A DNA stretch of 64,000 bases from Paenibacillus azoreducens (GCF_021654775.1 NZ_AP025343.1:4741501-4805500); one strand, 5' to 3'. Shown: positions 1 to 8,689, counted from the first letter of the stretch. Notes: generated by a model not told the origin, from the letters alone. Numbers and translations are program-made.

Positions 1-3000
1 TCATGTTCTTTTTCAAACCAGTCGCCATCCGCATACCACACATAATATTGAGCCGGTTCCTCCGGTTTCAAATACGGATTCGCCTTCAAATATTTATGGG
101 TCCACTCATCGTACAGCCGGGCAACCGTAGCATCGATTTGCGCCTGGCTTTGATGATTCGGTTTGATCGAGCCGACCGCATACGCCGTATGCTGCGGGAA
201 CGGCTTGGAAGCTCCCTTGACGCCGCTTATCCACGATTTTGTTTTCAGCGTGATCCTATTTGAGGCAAGCGACTCCGCCCCGTTTTTGCCAAAAGCTTTC
301 ACCGTATATCGGTATTCCGTTTGCGGCTGCAGCCCGGCATCTTCAAAGGAAGTGGTTGCTGCCGTTCCCACTAAAACGTCGTTCCGGTAAATATGGTATC
401 CTGCGGGAGCTGGTCCGCTCGATTCAAGCCATGACAAGCCAACCTTGAACGGAGTCAACTCTTTTCCTTCCAGTGCGGACGGTGCTGTTGGCGGTTCATT
501 TGCGGAAGCGGACTTCAGCGTTGAGACTTCTACCTTCTCGGAATTATTTCTTGTGCCTACCGAACGAATCACCAGATGGTATTGAACCGCCGGATCCAGG
601 TTCTCGATCGTCAAGCTGTATTCATCCTTATTCGGCTGGACAGGCACATATTTGCTCCAATATTTGCTGATTTTATCGTTCTTCTCATAAATACGGAAAC
701 CTCGAACCGGCTCTGTACCCGTTGAAGGGACCTTCCACGTCAGAACCGCCTTGCCGTCTTTCATTTCGACCCGGGCTTCCTTGACCGGCTCCGGCTTAAC
801 GTCCGTGCGCTTAATGCCATAATGGTCATAGACGCCAAGCCCGTCTTTACTGTACCCCGGCTTGCCTTCATCTTCAACCGCCGCCGTCATGGCATCAAAT
901 TTCAAAACCTGATCCGAGACGGAAACGTCGGTAAACATTTTTTTCTCGGGCTGCTCATCTATCGCTGCAAAATAGTCGTCATACGGGATCGGTTTGCCGT
1001 TAGCCCCGATGACCTCTTCCGGCTCGCCGTCCGCGCCGAGTTTATACTGGTTGTTTTTATAATAGAATTTGTTGCCAAGCGCATTGGACATGAGGTAGAT
1101 CGTCCCTTTCGGATTCACGACATTCCCCTCCGCATCCTTCTGCAGTCCTTTCGGGTCTATTACTTTGTCCCCGTACATCTGGAAGGATCTCATATACATA
1201 TGATCATGCGCTTCAAACACCATATCGATGCCAAGCTCGTCAAATACCGGAATCAAATTCTGCTTGTAGAAATCTACGCGTCCTTCTTCCCATTGGGCGG
1301 AATTATCGCCTGCGGCATAAGGAGACTTATGGAATGTGACGAACTTCCATTTGGCATCGCTTTTGGCTACCGTATTGCGCATCCAATCCACCTGATCCCA
1401 GAATTGCTCACGTTTGTCGTCTTCCCAGTCGACCGTGCCGTCGGCCTTCAGCTTGCCGTCAAATTCAGAGTTGAAGATCATATATAAGGCATCACCATAT
1501 TCAAAGGAATATACAGACCCGTCATGGGTAGTTTTCACAACGTTGCGCGGCAGATTGAAATGGTTATAGAAGTTATTGTTAGGCGTCGTTTCATCCCCAT
1601 CCCAGTCTTGCACTTCATGACCGCCTAGCACAGGTACAAAAGGTACTTTCAGCAGCTCATCCTGAGCGACGCCCAGCAGCCACTGCCACTGCTCTTCCAG
1701 ATCGCCGTTGTCCACCAGGTCCCCCGCATTGATAAGGAATTTCGGATTTCCGATGCGGTTGATCGCTTTGCGGAATGTATCGGCCCAAGGCTCAAATTCG
1801 GCTTTGACGGAAGCTTGGGAGTCCGATCCTACAATAAAGTGAAACGGTTCGGGCTTAGCTGTATCTGTTGTGAAAGAACCAACTGTACTCCATTCCTTTT
1901 CGCTGCCCACGCGGAATTTGTATGCGGTTCCCGGCTTCAGGTCATTTGCAGTAACCTTGTGGGTGTAAAATTCGGTTTTGCTGCCCGATTCTCTATCCGC
2001 TTTGGTCACAAATGTGGATATTTCTTCAGCGGCACCGGAGTATTCTTTGGCTGCGGCAGCCGGGAACTCCTTCCCTTCCATGCGTGAGGCTTCAATCAGC
2101 TGCAGCTTCGTATCTGTCATGACATCCGTATACCAGGCAAACGAAAGGCTGGTCTTCGGATCCCCGTTGAATGTCATGTTGATCAGCTTCGGCATCGTCG
2201 GCGAATCCTGTACGGTAAAATCCCAGGCTACATTACGGGCAAGCGGAATTCCATCTTCGCCTTTTAGAGCCTTTTGATCGATCGCCACTTTGTATTTCGT
2301 GCTATAGGCAAACGGATCATGCCGAATAAGCAGCGTATTCCCAGCGGCAATTTCCCACTTGAGCCCGGATGCAGGCTGTCCCTTTTCATCCTTGACGGAA
2401 ATGGCCTCTGCGTCGGCAACGCTAATCTTTTTGCTGAATTGTATCTTCAACGGCTCTTTGGCAGGGACTTTCACGGCTTGTTCCGCAGGCGATTTCGTCA
2501 AATCGATCGTTGGCGTCACAGGCTGCTTTCCTTGGATGGGTTCGCCCGTCACCTGTATATTACGGATTCGGCTGGAGCCGCCCCCACCGATGCCATCCGG
2601 GTTCTCATCCGCATTTGTCGCCTTGTTGGCGTTTACCAGCCACCGGATGTACAGGATTCCCTGATCATCATCGGCTTGCGGAAGTGATAGACCTGCAAGC
2701 TTGCAGGACTGCTGCGGACAATCATAGCTGGAGACGGTATTCATCTTCACGATCCCGTTTGGCACATCCGTCCATTTCGACAGGTCCGTACTTGTCTGTA
2801 CTTTGAATTCATTCGGACCGGAACCGGATGAGCTCTGCTCGGACGAAAGCTTGATATGGCTGTAGCCTGCCGTGGACACAGTAGCCAGCCAATATTTTGC
2901 TCCTTCCTCCGGATTCCAGCCTTGATAGCTGATCTGATGCTCGTCTTCGTCGTAATTCTCGAAAGTGCCCCCTACGTTTTGCAAAAAGGAAGAAACCTGA

Positions 3001-3218
3001 TATTGTCCCCCGGTGGCAAGATGAACGCCTTGCTCTCCCTTGTCCGTAAACTTCCACTCGGCTAAAACTACGGCATTTTGCTTTACCGTGCCGCTCCCAT
3101 TTTTATCCGCCGCGCCTGCATGGATATTCCCCTGAAGCGGCCAGGCAAGCAGCGCCAAAGCAGTCATGAATATAGCCGCTTTGCTCCACATGGTTCTGCT
3201 TCTATTCCTTGTCCTCAT
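1..3218 (-). CDS. Secreted metallophosphoesterase fused to a GH8 glycoside hydrolase (partial)
   Basis: About 1,072 codons are visible and the gene runs off the left edge (3' end missing). Residues 1-42 look like a Sec signal peptide (basic MRTRNR, hydrophobic IFMTALALLAWPL). Then follow a discoidin-like region (~50-210), an SbsA-type Ig-like domain (~225-340), a purple-acid-phosphatase-like fibronectin domain (~345-450), a calcineurin-like phosphoesterase core (~455-740, motifs GSDSQ, GDLVDNGD, GGHE, FHKSP, AHDHMY) and two fibronectin III modules (~805-985). From ~995 the sequence resembles the start of a glycoside hydrolase family 8 domain (KPFPQ, IKPNH, YYVWY). The product is probably extracellular and acts on phosphoesters and a beta-glucan or chitosan. 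The start at 3218 has AGGAAGGGG about 10 nt upstream. The GH8 call rests on its first ~75 residues only. Confidence 0.8.
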   Translation of the reverse strand, partial: MRTRNRSRTMWSKAAIFMTALALLAWPLQGNIHAGAADKNGSGTVKQNAVVLAEWKFTDKGEQGVHLATGGQYQVSSFLQNVGGTFENYDEDEHQISYQGWNPEEGAKYWLATVSTAGYSHIKLSSEQSSSGSGPNEFKVQTSTDLSKWTDVPNGIVKMNTVSSYDCPQQSCKLAGLSLPQADDDQGILYIRWLVNANKATNADENPDGIGGGGSSRIRNIQVTGEPIQGKQPVTPTIDLTKSPAEQAVKVPAKEPLKIQFSKKISVADAEAISVKDEKGQPASGLKWEIAAGNTLLIRHDPFAYSTKYKVAIDQKALKGEDGIPLARNVAWDFTVQDSPTMPKLINMTFNGDPKTSLSFAWYTDVMTDTKLQLIEASRMEGKEFPAAAAKEYSGAAEEISTFVTKADRESGSKTEFYTHKVTANDLKPGTAYKFRVGSEKEWSTVGSFTTDTAKPEPFHFIVGSDSQASVKAEFEPWADTFRKAINRIGNPKFLINAGDLVDNGDLEEQWQWLLGVAQDELLKVPFVPVLGGHEVQDWDGDETTPNNNFYNHFNLPRNVVKTTHDGSVYSFEYGDALYMIFNSEFDGKLKADGTVDWEDDKREQFWDQVDWMRNTVAKSDAKWKFVTFHKSPYAAGDNSAQWEEGRVDFYKQNLIPVFDELGIDMVFEAHDHMYMRSFQMYGDKVIDPKGLQKDAEGNVVNPKGTIYLMSNALGNKFYYKNNQYKLGADGEPEEVIGANGKPIPYDDYFAAIDEQPEKKMFTDVSVSDQVLKFDAMTAAVEDEGKPGYSKDGLGVYDHYGIKRTDVKPEPVKEARVEMKDGKAVLTWKVPSTGTEPVRGFRIYEKNDKISKYWSKYVPVQPNKDEYSLTIENLDPAVQYHLVIRSVGTRNNSEKVEVSTLKSASANEPPTAPSALEGKELTPFKVGLSWLESSGPAPAGYHIYRNDVLVGTAATTSFEDAGLQPQTEYRYTVKAFGKNGAESLASNRITLKTKSWISGVKGASKPFPQHTAYAVGSIKPNHQSQAQIDATVARLYDEWTHKYLKANPYLKPEEPAQYYVWYADGDWFEKEH

Positions 3219-3240
3219 TTTGTTACCCCTTCCTCCCAAT

Positions 3241-3258
3241 AATTAAAGCGCTTTAATT
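3241..3258. promoter_or_regulatory. Perfect 18-bp palindrome, candidate LacI/CcpA-type operator
   Basis: AATTAAAGCGCTTTAATT is a perfect palindrome with a central CG, 23-40 nt upstream of the start of the secreted phosphoesterase-GH8 gene. The core resembles LacI-family operators and matches most of the CcpA cre consensus. A site inside the transcribed leader would act as a roadblock. Which regulator binds is inference. Confidence 0.5.
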
Positions 3259-3348
3259 TTCAGTCAAAAAGGATCCGTATCTACCGATAAGCGACACTCC
3301 CTTCCGGTGGCAGGACGGCAAACATCCCGTATCATTAATATAGCGCAT
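3253..3348 (-). CDS. Possible 31-aa leader peptide
   Basis: A short ORF starts at 3348 (MRYINDTGCLPSC...) after a strong GGGAGG ribosome binding site about 6 nt upstream. It ends with TAA inside the palindrome that precedes the secreted phosphoesterase gene. It has no recognised domain, two cysteines, and no run of one amino acid that would suggest classical attenuation. It could be a translated leader or chance; the good Shine-Dalgarno sequence is the main support. Confidence 0.3.
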   Translation of the reverse strand: MRYINDTGCLPSCHRKGVSLIGRYGSFLTEN

Positions 3349-3581
3349 GTATTCCTCCCGATTCTCGATATATCTTTTTCAGTTACAGAACTTTTCTACG
3401 TTTATTGTCTTTATTTCTGAAAAATGAAGATTTTGTAAAAATCCAAAAACACGTTATAGCGCACAAGGTAAACTCCGCACTCATAATGAGGTGCAATTCG
3501 CACTCATTGACGCGATGCTGTTCGCACTCATAACACGAGCATAGGCCATCAAAAGGACGTGATGCTATTCGCACAAAACTC

Positions 3582-3896
3582 TAACGGACACAGCAGCCGC
3601 TATTGATGGCATTTTCGAGCATTTTGATTTTTAACGGACACAGATGCAGCTATTTGGTGATAAAACCTCGTTTGGCGCTGGTTTGGGGGCAATTAAGCGC
3701 TGTGGTGTCCGTTACATTTTCAAAATGGCTATTTTTAGCCAATTAGCGGCCGTGGTGTCCGTTAGAATCAAATACGGAGGGGTTGTCGCTTTTCGTATGT
3801 TCATCATAGCTAGAATGTAGCTGAAGTAATTTTCAGGAGGGAAGTTACATTTTAAAAACCGTACTTATAGCGAAATTACCTCTATGATGTCCGTTA
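3582..3896. repeat. Five interspersed copies of a TAACGGACAC / GTGTCCGTTA motif
   Basis: The 10-mer appears as TAACGGACAC at 3582 and 3632, as GTGTCCGTTA at 3705 and 3755, and with one mismatch at about 3887-3896. Copies lie about 50 bp apart and face each other, so the segment could fold into large hairpins. Several copies adjoin an AGCCGCTA or TAGCGGC core, which also occurs in the tandem repeat downstream. No coding potential is seen in 3360-4330. Confidence 0.65.
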
Positions 3897-4071
3897 AATA
3901 TTCTCGCACGATTCCCCAAAGGCCAAAAATATCAGCATAGAGCAGGCGCAAATGGTGGCAGCGATTTGAGGCCATCGGACGCTCCGGAGGTGGAATAATA
4001 ACCAAAACTCATGCCATCGTAAATGCACAGCGCCTGGAATCGTACCTCAGATAATCCTGAAAAAAAAGCTG

Positions 4072-4294
4072 CGACAATACAGCCGCTAGGCAATACAACC
4101 GCTGGGCAGTAGAGCCACTAGTCAGTACAGCCACTAGTCAGTACAGCCACTAGGCAATACAGCCACTAGGCAATACAGCCACTAGGCAATACAGCCGCTA
4201 GGCAGTAGAGCCACTAGGCAATACAACCGCCAAACAATACAGCCGCTAGGCAATACAACCGCTAAGCAGTACAGTGCTAGACAATACAGCCGCT
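4072..4294. repeat. 16-bp minisatellite, about 14 tandem units
   Basis: A 16-bp unit of type AGGCAATACAGCCRCT is repeated 14 times head to tail (one unit is 15 bp), with substitutions such as CAGTAGAG for CAATACAG. The unit length is not a multiple of three and no ORF runs through it, so it is a non-coding variable-number tandem repeat. It lies just downstream of the DUF6886 gene stop at 4335. Confidence 0.9.
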
Positions 4295-4334
4295 AGCTTT
4301 CCTTCATAATCTGACCACGGAAACTGGCACAACT

Positions 4335-4859
4335 TTAAAACTCTGCTGCGCCTATCGCATATTCAAAACGGTGAATGCCAAAATCCTTAAGCGATGATCT
4401 CAGGATTGCGTCCTTTAACGGATGAAGATCCGGCGTAAACCGGAAATCGATCCCCAAGCTTAATAAACGCTGCAAAGAATCGCGTATTTCCGTTTTTCCG
4501 ACCGGCTCTACCATTTCCCTGGAAATATAATAACCGGCGATCTCATCAAAACATTCAAAAGATTCCGGCGGCAGCTCATACCGGTATAAAGGTGTTTCAA
4601 TCATTTTGTTGTACCAGCGGGTTTCCATCGTCATAACGATATCAGCCGAAGTATGCCCGAAAAAACGGATCTCATCTTCCTCCGACATCCCCTCATGTCT
4701 TGTATATACAATTCGCGGACAATTCCTCGGCACAAAAAACGTAAACTGATGCTCTTCATCAATCGCCCAGACGACAGGCGACATATCCGTCCGGTTGGCT
4801 TTAACGCGCGGATGGAATACTTCGATCCGGGCTTCCTCGCTAAAATGATAAAGTTTCAT
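4335..4859 (-). CDS. DUF6886 family protein
   Basis: 174 aa, soluble, with no signal peptide. The N-terminus (MKLYHFSEEARIEVFHPRV), the VVWAIDEEHQF block and the FVPRNCPRIVY block are typical of DUF6886, a small family of unknown function common in Bacillales. Its start overlaps the stop of the upstream GNAT gene by 4 nt (ATGA), so the two are probably translationally coupled and cotranscribed. No catalytic residues can be assigned from sequence alone. Confidence 0.75.
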   Translation of the reverse strand: MKLYHFSEEARIEVFHPRVKANRTDMSPVVWAIDEEHQFTFFVPRNCPRIVYTRHEGMSEEDEIRFFGHTSADIVMTMETRWYNKMIETPLYRYELPPESFECFDEIAGYYISREMVEPVGKTEIRDSLQRLLSLGIDFRFTPDLHPLKDAILRSSLKDFGIHRFEYAIGAAEF

Positions 4860-5371
4860 GTTCCCTCACCCTGGCTTTCCACTGTACGATTGAATTCCAT
4901 GCTGATGAAGTCGTAATGCCCTCCGTTCGTTTCCTGAATAAACTCCCTTACTTTATGAAACCCCGCACGCTCATATACCCGAATCGCTCTTTGATTAAAA
5001 GCCGCTACGGATAAAACAAATCGTTTGGGGGCATATATTTTGTCCGCAAACTCAAGTCCAGATTGAAGAAAAAGGATTCCTTCCCCTTGACCGGTCCTGC
5101 CCGGCTTCATTCCCAACCCAAGCGCAACCGTTCCGTCCTCTTTCGCGTCGAATGAAAAGAATCCGACTAAATCCCCTTCTATGAACACGCTAAAATGGGA
5201 ATCGCCCCGCTCTAGCGGGTCCAGGAACTCTTTCAGATCTTCCTCATCCGCCGTTATATCGTAAAATGCGTATTCGCCCTCGTAATGCCAATGATAGGCA
5301 ATCTCTTCCGCCTGCTCTTGGGTCATCGGCATAAATTCGTATCCCACGAACTTCGTCCCCTTTTTCCACAT
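4856..5371 (-). CDS. GNAT family N-acetyltransferase
   Basis: 171 aa. A GNAT fold is indicated by the acetyl-CoA loop PGRTGQGEG (~residues 90-98) preceded by VALGLGMK, and by the C-terminal FNQRAIRVYERAGF signature (~125-138). Such enzymes move an acetyl group from acetyl-CoA to an amine; the substrate here is unknown. It forms a two-gene unit with the DUF6886 gene through a 4-nt overlap. Confidence 0.85.
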   Translation of the reverse strand: MWKKGTKFVGYEFMPMTQEQAEEIAYHWHYEGEYAFYDITADEEDLKEFLDPLERGDSHFSVFIEGDLVGFFSFDAKEDGTVALGLGMKPGRTGQGEGILFLQSGLEFADKIYAPKRFVLSVAAFNQRAIRVYERAGFHKVREFIQETNGGHYDFISMEFNRTVESQGEGT

Positions 5372-5411
5372 TTGATCATAATCCGTTTGCTGCGGCTTCT
5401 TTTTCTATCAT

Positions 5412-6389
5412 CTACCAGATCTTTCCGACATGCACCACGCCGAACATCCCGGTCATGCCTTCATGCCGGTTAAAGCCGAACTTTCGGTAAAAATCCTCTT
5501 TTCCGTGGGAAGCAAACAGACCGACAAATGCTTTATCCGGCGCATGCCCGCGTATATATCCGGTGATCGATTCCAAAATGGCCCTGCCCAACCCTTTGTT
5601 CTGGTGTTCAGGCACAACGATGATATCCTGTATATAAAAATAGATCGCCCCGTCTCCGACAATCCTTCCCATACCCGCTAATTCGTTTCCGTGCAGCAGA
5701 GTTACCCCGTAAAGTGACTGCCGAAGGGATTGTTCCGCTGCAGCAAAGTTCATCACTTCTTCCCACCCCACCGCGGTACAAAGGTGAATGTATTCCTCTA
5801 AAGTCGGCATTTTTTCCACAAGCGTATAACCCTCAGGCAGCACGATATTTTCTCCCCCATATGTATGCCAAGATCCGCTCTTTGAACAGGATAGATCGGT
5901 CATGTTTTCAATATCCGGTTCGATTCGAACGGATTCATGTTTCAGTAATTCACCGTTTTTATAGGTGCAGATATGTTCATAGCAATGTTCATCAAACAAA
6001 ATTGTCTCGATGCTCTTCGGGATATTATAAGCAACACCCCGGTTTTCCGGATGCAAAATCCATGAAAGCTCTTTCCAGTCCAAAATCCCCTCGTCCGTTG
6101 GGAGAGGCGCCGGATACTCGGCATCCGCGGGCAATTCAGCAGCATACACGTACATACCGCCTGTTTTGACACCGTCCGTTACCCAAGTGACCACGCCTTT
6201 AAAATAAAGCCGTTCAGGCACAACGCCCGTCTCTTCCTTCAGCTCTCTCAGCATGGAATCCCTGGGCGTTTCCCCGGGCTCCAGCTTGCCGCCGACGCCG
6301 TTCCACGCGCCCATCCAGCTCGGCTTATTCCGGTTCAACAAAAGCACCCGGTCCCCTTGGCGGATAAAACAAATATTATACTTAATCAT
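5412..6389 (-). CDS. Nudix hydrolase - GNAT acetyltransferase fusion
   Basis: 325 aa with two enzymes in one chain. Residues ~1-150 are a Nudix hydrolase with an intact Nudix box (GGKLEPGET...RELKEETGV). Residues ~185-325 are a GNAT domain (YIQDIIVVPEHQNKGLG acetyl-CoA loop, then FYRKFGF). The Nudix half resembles 8-oxo-dGTP diphosphatase types. The two domains read through in one frame with a linker of ~35 residues. A linked substrate, such as a nucleotide conjugate, is possible but unproven. The gene ends 41 nt before the GNAT/DUF6886 pair and is probably cotranscribed. Confidence 0.85.
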   Translation of the reverse strand: MIKYNICFIRQGDRVLLLNRNKPSWMGAWNGVGGKLEPGETPRDSMLRELKEETGVVPERLYFKGVVTWVTDGVKTGGMYVYAAELPADAEYPAPLPTDEGILDWKELSWILHPENRGVAYNIPKSIETILFDEHCYEHICTYKNGELLKHESVRIEPDIENMTDLSCSKSGSWHTYGGENIVLPEGYTLVEKMPTLEEYIHLCTAVGWEEVMNFAAAEQSLRQSLYGVTLLHGNELAGMGRIVGDGAIYFYIQDIIVVPEHQNKGLGRAILESITGYIRGHAPDKAFVGLFASHGKEDFYRKFGFNRHEGMTGMFGVVHVGKIW

Positions 6390-6437
6390 ACGTTGCGCAC
6401 TCCCATAGTTGATAGAATGATTTTGTAAAAAGCTAGA

Positions 6438-6743
6438 TCACAAAATGCTATTTTCATCGACAAGCTCATAATGCTCAACCGCCGGAAAAGGGTCGTAATA
6501 ATGATCCAGCAGAGCTTTCCATTCCTGGTATTCCGCCGATCCCCTGAAATCAACGGTGTGAGCCTCCAACGTCTCCCATTTCACCAGCAACACATATTTA
6601 TTAGCTTCCTCGATGCATTTTGGAGCTTATCCCCGATATATCCCTTTATGCCGGAGATGATTGCTGAGGCCTTGGCGAAGCTTTTTTTCGAAATCGGTCT
6701 CCCGTCCGGGAATCACTTGTAAAATAGCAACTTCGAATATCAT
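6438..6743 (-). pseudogene. Antibiotic biosynthesis monooxygenase (ABM) family gene with two compensating frameshifts
   Basis: The start (ATG 6743, AGAGGTGAT upstream) gives MIFEVAILQVIPGRETDFEK, and the end gives CIEEANKYVLLVKWE and FRGSAEYQEWKAL, both classic for small ABM-domain proteins. Between them the frame is broken: the expected ASAIISGIKGYIGDKLQ is found one frame over, and an in-frame TAA interrupts frame 0. The shifts coincide with homopolymers: an extra A in the 7-base run at 6682-6688, and a missing A at the 4-base run 6618-6621. The two indels cancel, so start and stop share a frame. It is either a recent pseudogene or two sequencing errors. Confidence 0.8.
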
Positions 6744-6756
6744 TTTATTATCACCT

Positions 6757-7212
6757 CTAGTCTTTCTCGGGAATACCGGATTGCAAATTTTGAACCATTT
6801 CATCCGTAAAACCGTCACCGATCTGATAGACTCCACTTTTATCCATTGATAGCTGATTGTTTACCAAGTAGCTTCCAACAATGCTGCCACCGCTTTCAAA
6901 GATGTATGCGATAATCTGATTGTAATCGGGCTTGAACTCCCGGAGAACATAACCTGTTTCGATGATTTCCTGGTCGGTATAAGAACCTAAATCAACCTTG
7001 CCTTTCGTCTTCACTTCTTGCATATGGCGAGAAAAAGACTGGAAAGTCCCTGAAGCATATTTGGTCTCCGATGCGAAGCGGTCGATACTCCAGCCGTACC
7101 GTTTCAAAAAATCGACGTGACTTTGTTTATAAATTACCACTTCTTTCGGTTTGTCATCGCTGCAGCCCATCACTAGAACCAAAAGAATTATACCAATCCA
7201 TTTGATCTTCAT
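6757..7212 (-). CDS. Lipoprotein with DUF4830-like domain
   Basis: 151 aa. A lipoprotein signal peptide with lipobox LVMGC puts the mature N-terminus at Cys17, so the protein should be anchored to the outer face of the membrane. The body (VDFLKRYGW, then YVLREFKPDYNQIIAYIFESGG) matches the DUF4830 pattern, a family of unknown function in spore-forming Firmicutes. It lies 13 nt upstream of the broken ABM gene. Confidence 0.7.
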   Translation of the reverse strand: MKIKWIGIILLVLVMGCSDDKPKEVVIYKQSHVDFLKRYGWSIDRFASETKYASGTFQSFSRHMQEVKTKGKVDLGSYTDQEIIETGYVLREFKPDYNQIIAYIFESGGSIVGSYLVNNQLSMDKSGVYQIGDGFTDEMVQNLQSGIPEKD

Positions 7213-7346
7213 AAGCCCTCCAGTTTTCCATTAAATGGCCTGTATACGATAAACCTAATACCACTTTGGGGCCAACTATAAGCCATAATGCTTCCTCAAT
7301 TAACCCATAAACACCTCAGGATATCTTAGCTCCCCTTGAATGCGGT

Positions 7347-7476
7347 TTAGTGCGGCGCCTGAAGCTCGTATACCATAAACACATCATCCGGCACATTGAA
7401 CTAGGTACATTTTAGTCCATAGGACCGGCAGGCTCGAATCCAAATTTCGGATAATATTCTGGATGGCCGATCCAAT
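7347..7476 (-). pseudogene. C-terminal remnant of a GNAT acetyltransferase
   Basis: The minus strand encodes GHPEYYPKFGFEPAGPMD then a stop. The neighbouring frame continues with FNVPDDVFMVYELQAPH and a stop at 7347. This is the characteristic C-terminus of one class of GNAT enzymes (GHPEYYPRFGF...PDDVFMVYEL), with a frameshift and no N-terminal half. The rest of 7213-7511 shows nothing else recognisable. Confidence 0.7.
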
Positions 7477-7511
7477 TTCATCAGCTTTATACGCTATAAC
7501 GATCTTAGGTT

Positions 7512-8513
7512 TTATGCGCTGATATCATCCTTTAAGATCGATAAGCTTTTAAAATAGTCCAACTTCTCGTCAATAAAGTCATCGCCGCTATCGATGCTGC
7601 CCATAATATGCGGGTCCATCATGCATAATCCAAATAACCACAGCTGACGGATCGCGACAAACACCGGTACGGCCCGAAGATCATTTTCACTCAAAGTGCG
7701 GACGGATTGGTAGCCTTTAAGAAAAGCGTTCCAAAGCAGCTCCAGCTGCTGCGGATCATGCCCCAGCCTCACTTCCCTGGCCAGCCGGAATTCCGCGATA
7801 TCATAAGCACGCCAGCCATATCCGCACAGATCGAAGTCATAATGCGTCATTGAACCGTCATCCCTGTAGCTGACATTCGTATTTCCGTGAAGATCCCTGT
7901 GGCAGACGCCCCAATCCAATGTATCCAGCCCGATATCATGCAGCAATTCTTCCAACTTGCCTGCAAGCCCTTGCAGCTCCCGGAAATCCTGTTCGCGATG
8001 AGTCATGCGCGGGTGGATGAAGTCCAAAGCCTGGCTGATTAAATAATCCAGATTTAGTTCCTGCCTGGTGTTGCTGCTGTGGAAAGAGGCGCTATGCAAG
8101 TGAATGCCGGCAACGTCCTTACCGAAACGTTCGCTTATCTCTTCCGAATCGATTCCCCGCTCTTCCCCTTCCGCAAAAGTGAAAAGCACGGCAAACCGCG
8201 TTCCTTCCGGCGCTTGCAGCTTTTGGATGATGTTTCCCTGCCGGTCCGGAATCGGCAACGATACAGAAATCCCCTGCTTGTCCAAATGCTGCAGCAGTTC
8301 CATCTCAAAAACAATTTCCGACTCGTTTGTCCGCCAATCTCCGCGATACACCCGGAACACGTATTTCTGCCCGGCTGTCGTGACCAAATATGTATCATTC
8401 ATGCCTCTAAGGAGATACCCCGTACGCGCAGTGCCGTCAAGACCATACTGATTTTTTAAAAATTCATTGATTGCTTGATCTGATAAGGTTGAATAAGAAA
8501 CCGGAAAAAACAA
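7512..8513 (-). CDS. APH-type phosphotransferase
   Basis: 333 aa, kinase fold of the aminoglycoside phosphotransferase/homoserine kinase II superfamily. The catalytic loop CHRDLHGNTN (~residues 204-213) and the metal-binding THYDFDLCGYGWRAYDIAEF (~222-241) are intact, and LLRGMNDTYLV/KYVFRVYR is the nucleotide-binding N lobe. Members phosphorylate hydroxyls of small molecules including antibiotics, homoserine and sugars; the substrate cannot be told. It appears monocistronic, followed by a remnant region. Confidence 0.8.
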   Translation of the reverse strand: MFFPVSYSTLSDQAINEFLKNQYGLDGTARTGYLLRGMNDTYLVTTAGQKYVFRVYRGDWRTNESEIVFEMELLQHLDKQGISVSLPIPDRQGNIIQKLQAPEGTRFAVLFTFAEGEERGIDSEEISERFGKDVAGIHLHSASFHSSNTRQELNLDYLISQALDFIHPRMTHREQDFRELQGLAGKLEELLHDIGLDTLDWGVCHRDLHGNTNVSYRDDGSMTHYDFDLCGYGWRAYDIAEFRLAREVRLGHDPQQLELLWNAFLKGYQSVRTLSENDLRAVPVFVAIRQLWLFGLCMMDPHIMGSIDSGDDFIDEKLDYFKSLSILKDDISA

Positions 8514-8689
8514 TTATGCACACCCCTTTTTAAATGTCGATAACCTTGCTGCTTCCAAGTCAGGATGATCACTCGATTGACTACTGCTAAGCCCAACAAA
8601 GATAATTGCAAAAGTTGCGCCAATAATTCTTACATTTTTTATGCCCTACCAGATCACTTCCACTAAGCCAAGTCTGATATAGCGTGCGT

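Noticed and set aside
822..1487. Plus-strand gene of 221 codons
   Set aside because: It is the antisense of the metallophosphoesterase, which has clear domain motifs on the other strand.
4072..4294. CRISPR array
   Set aside because: The units are contiguous 16-bp repeats without unique spacers, and no cas genes are near.
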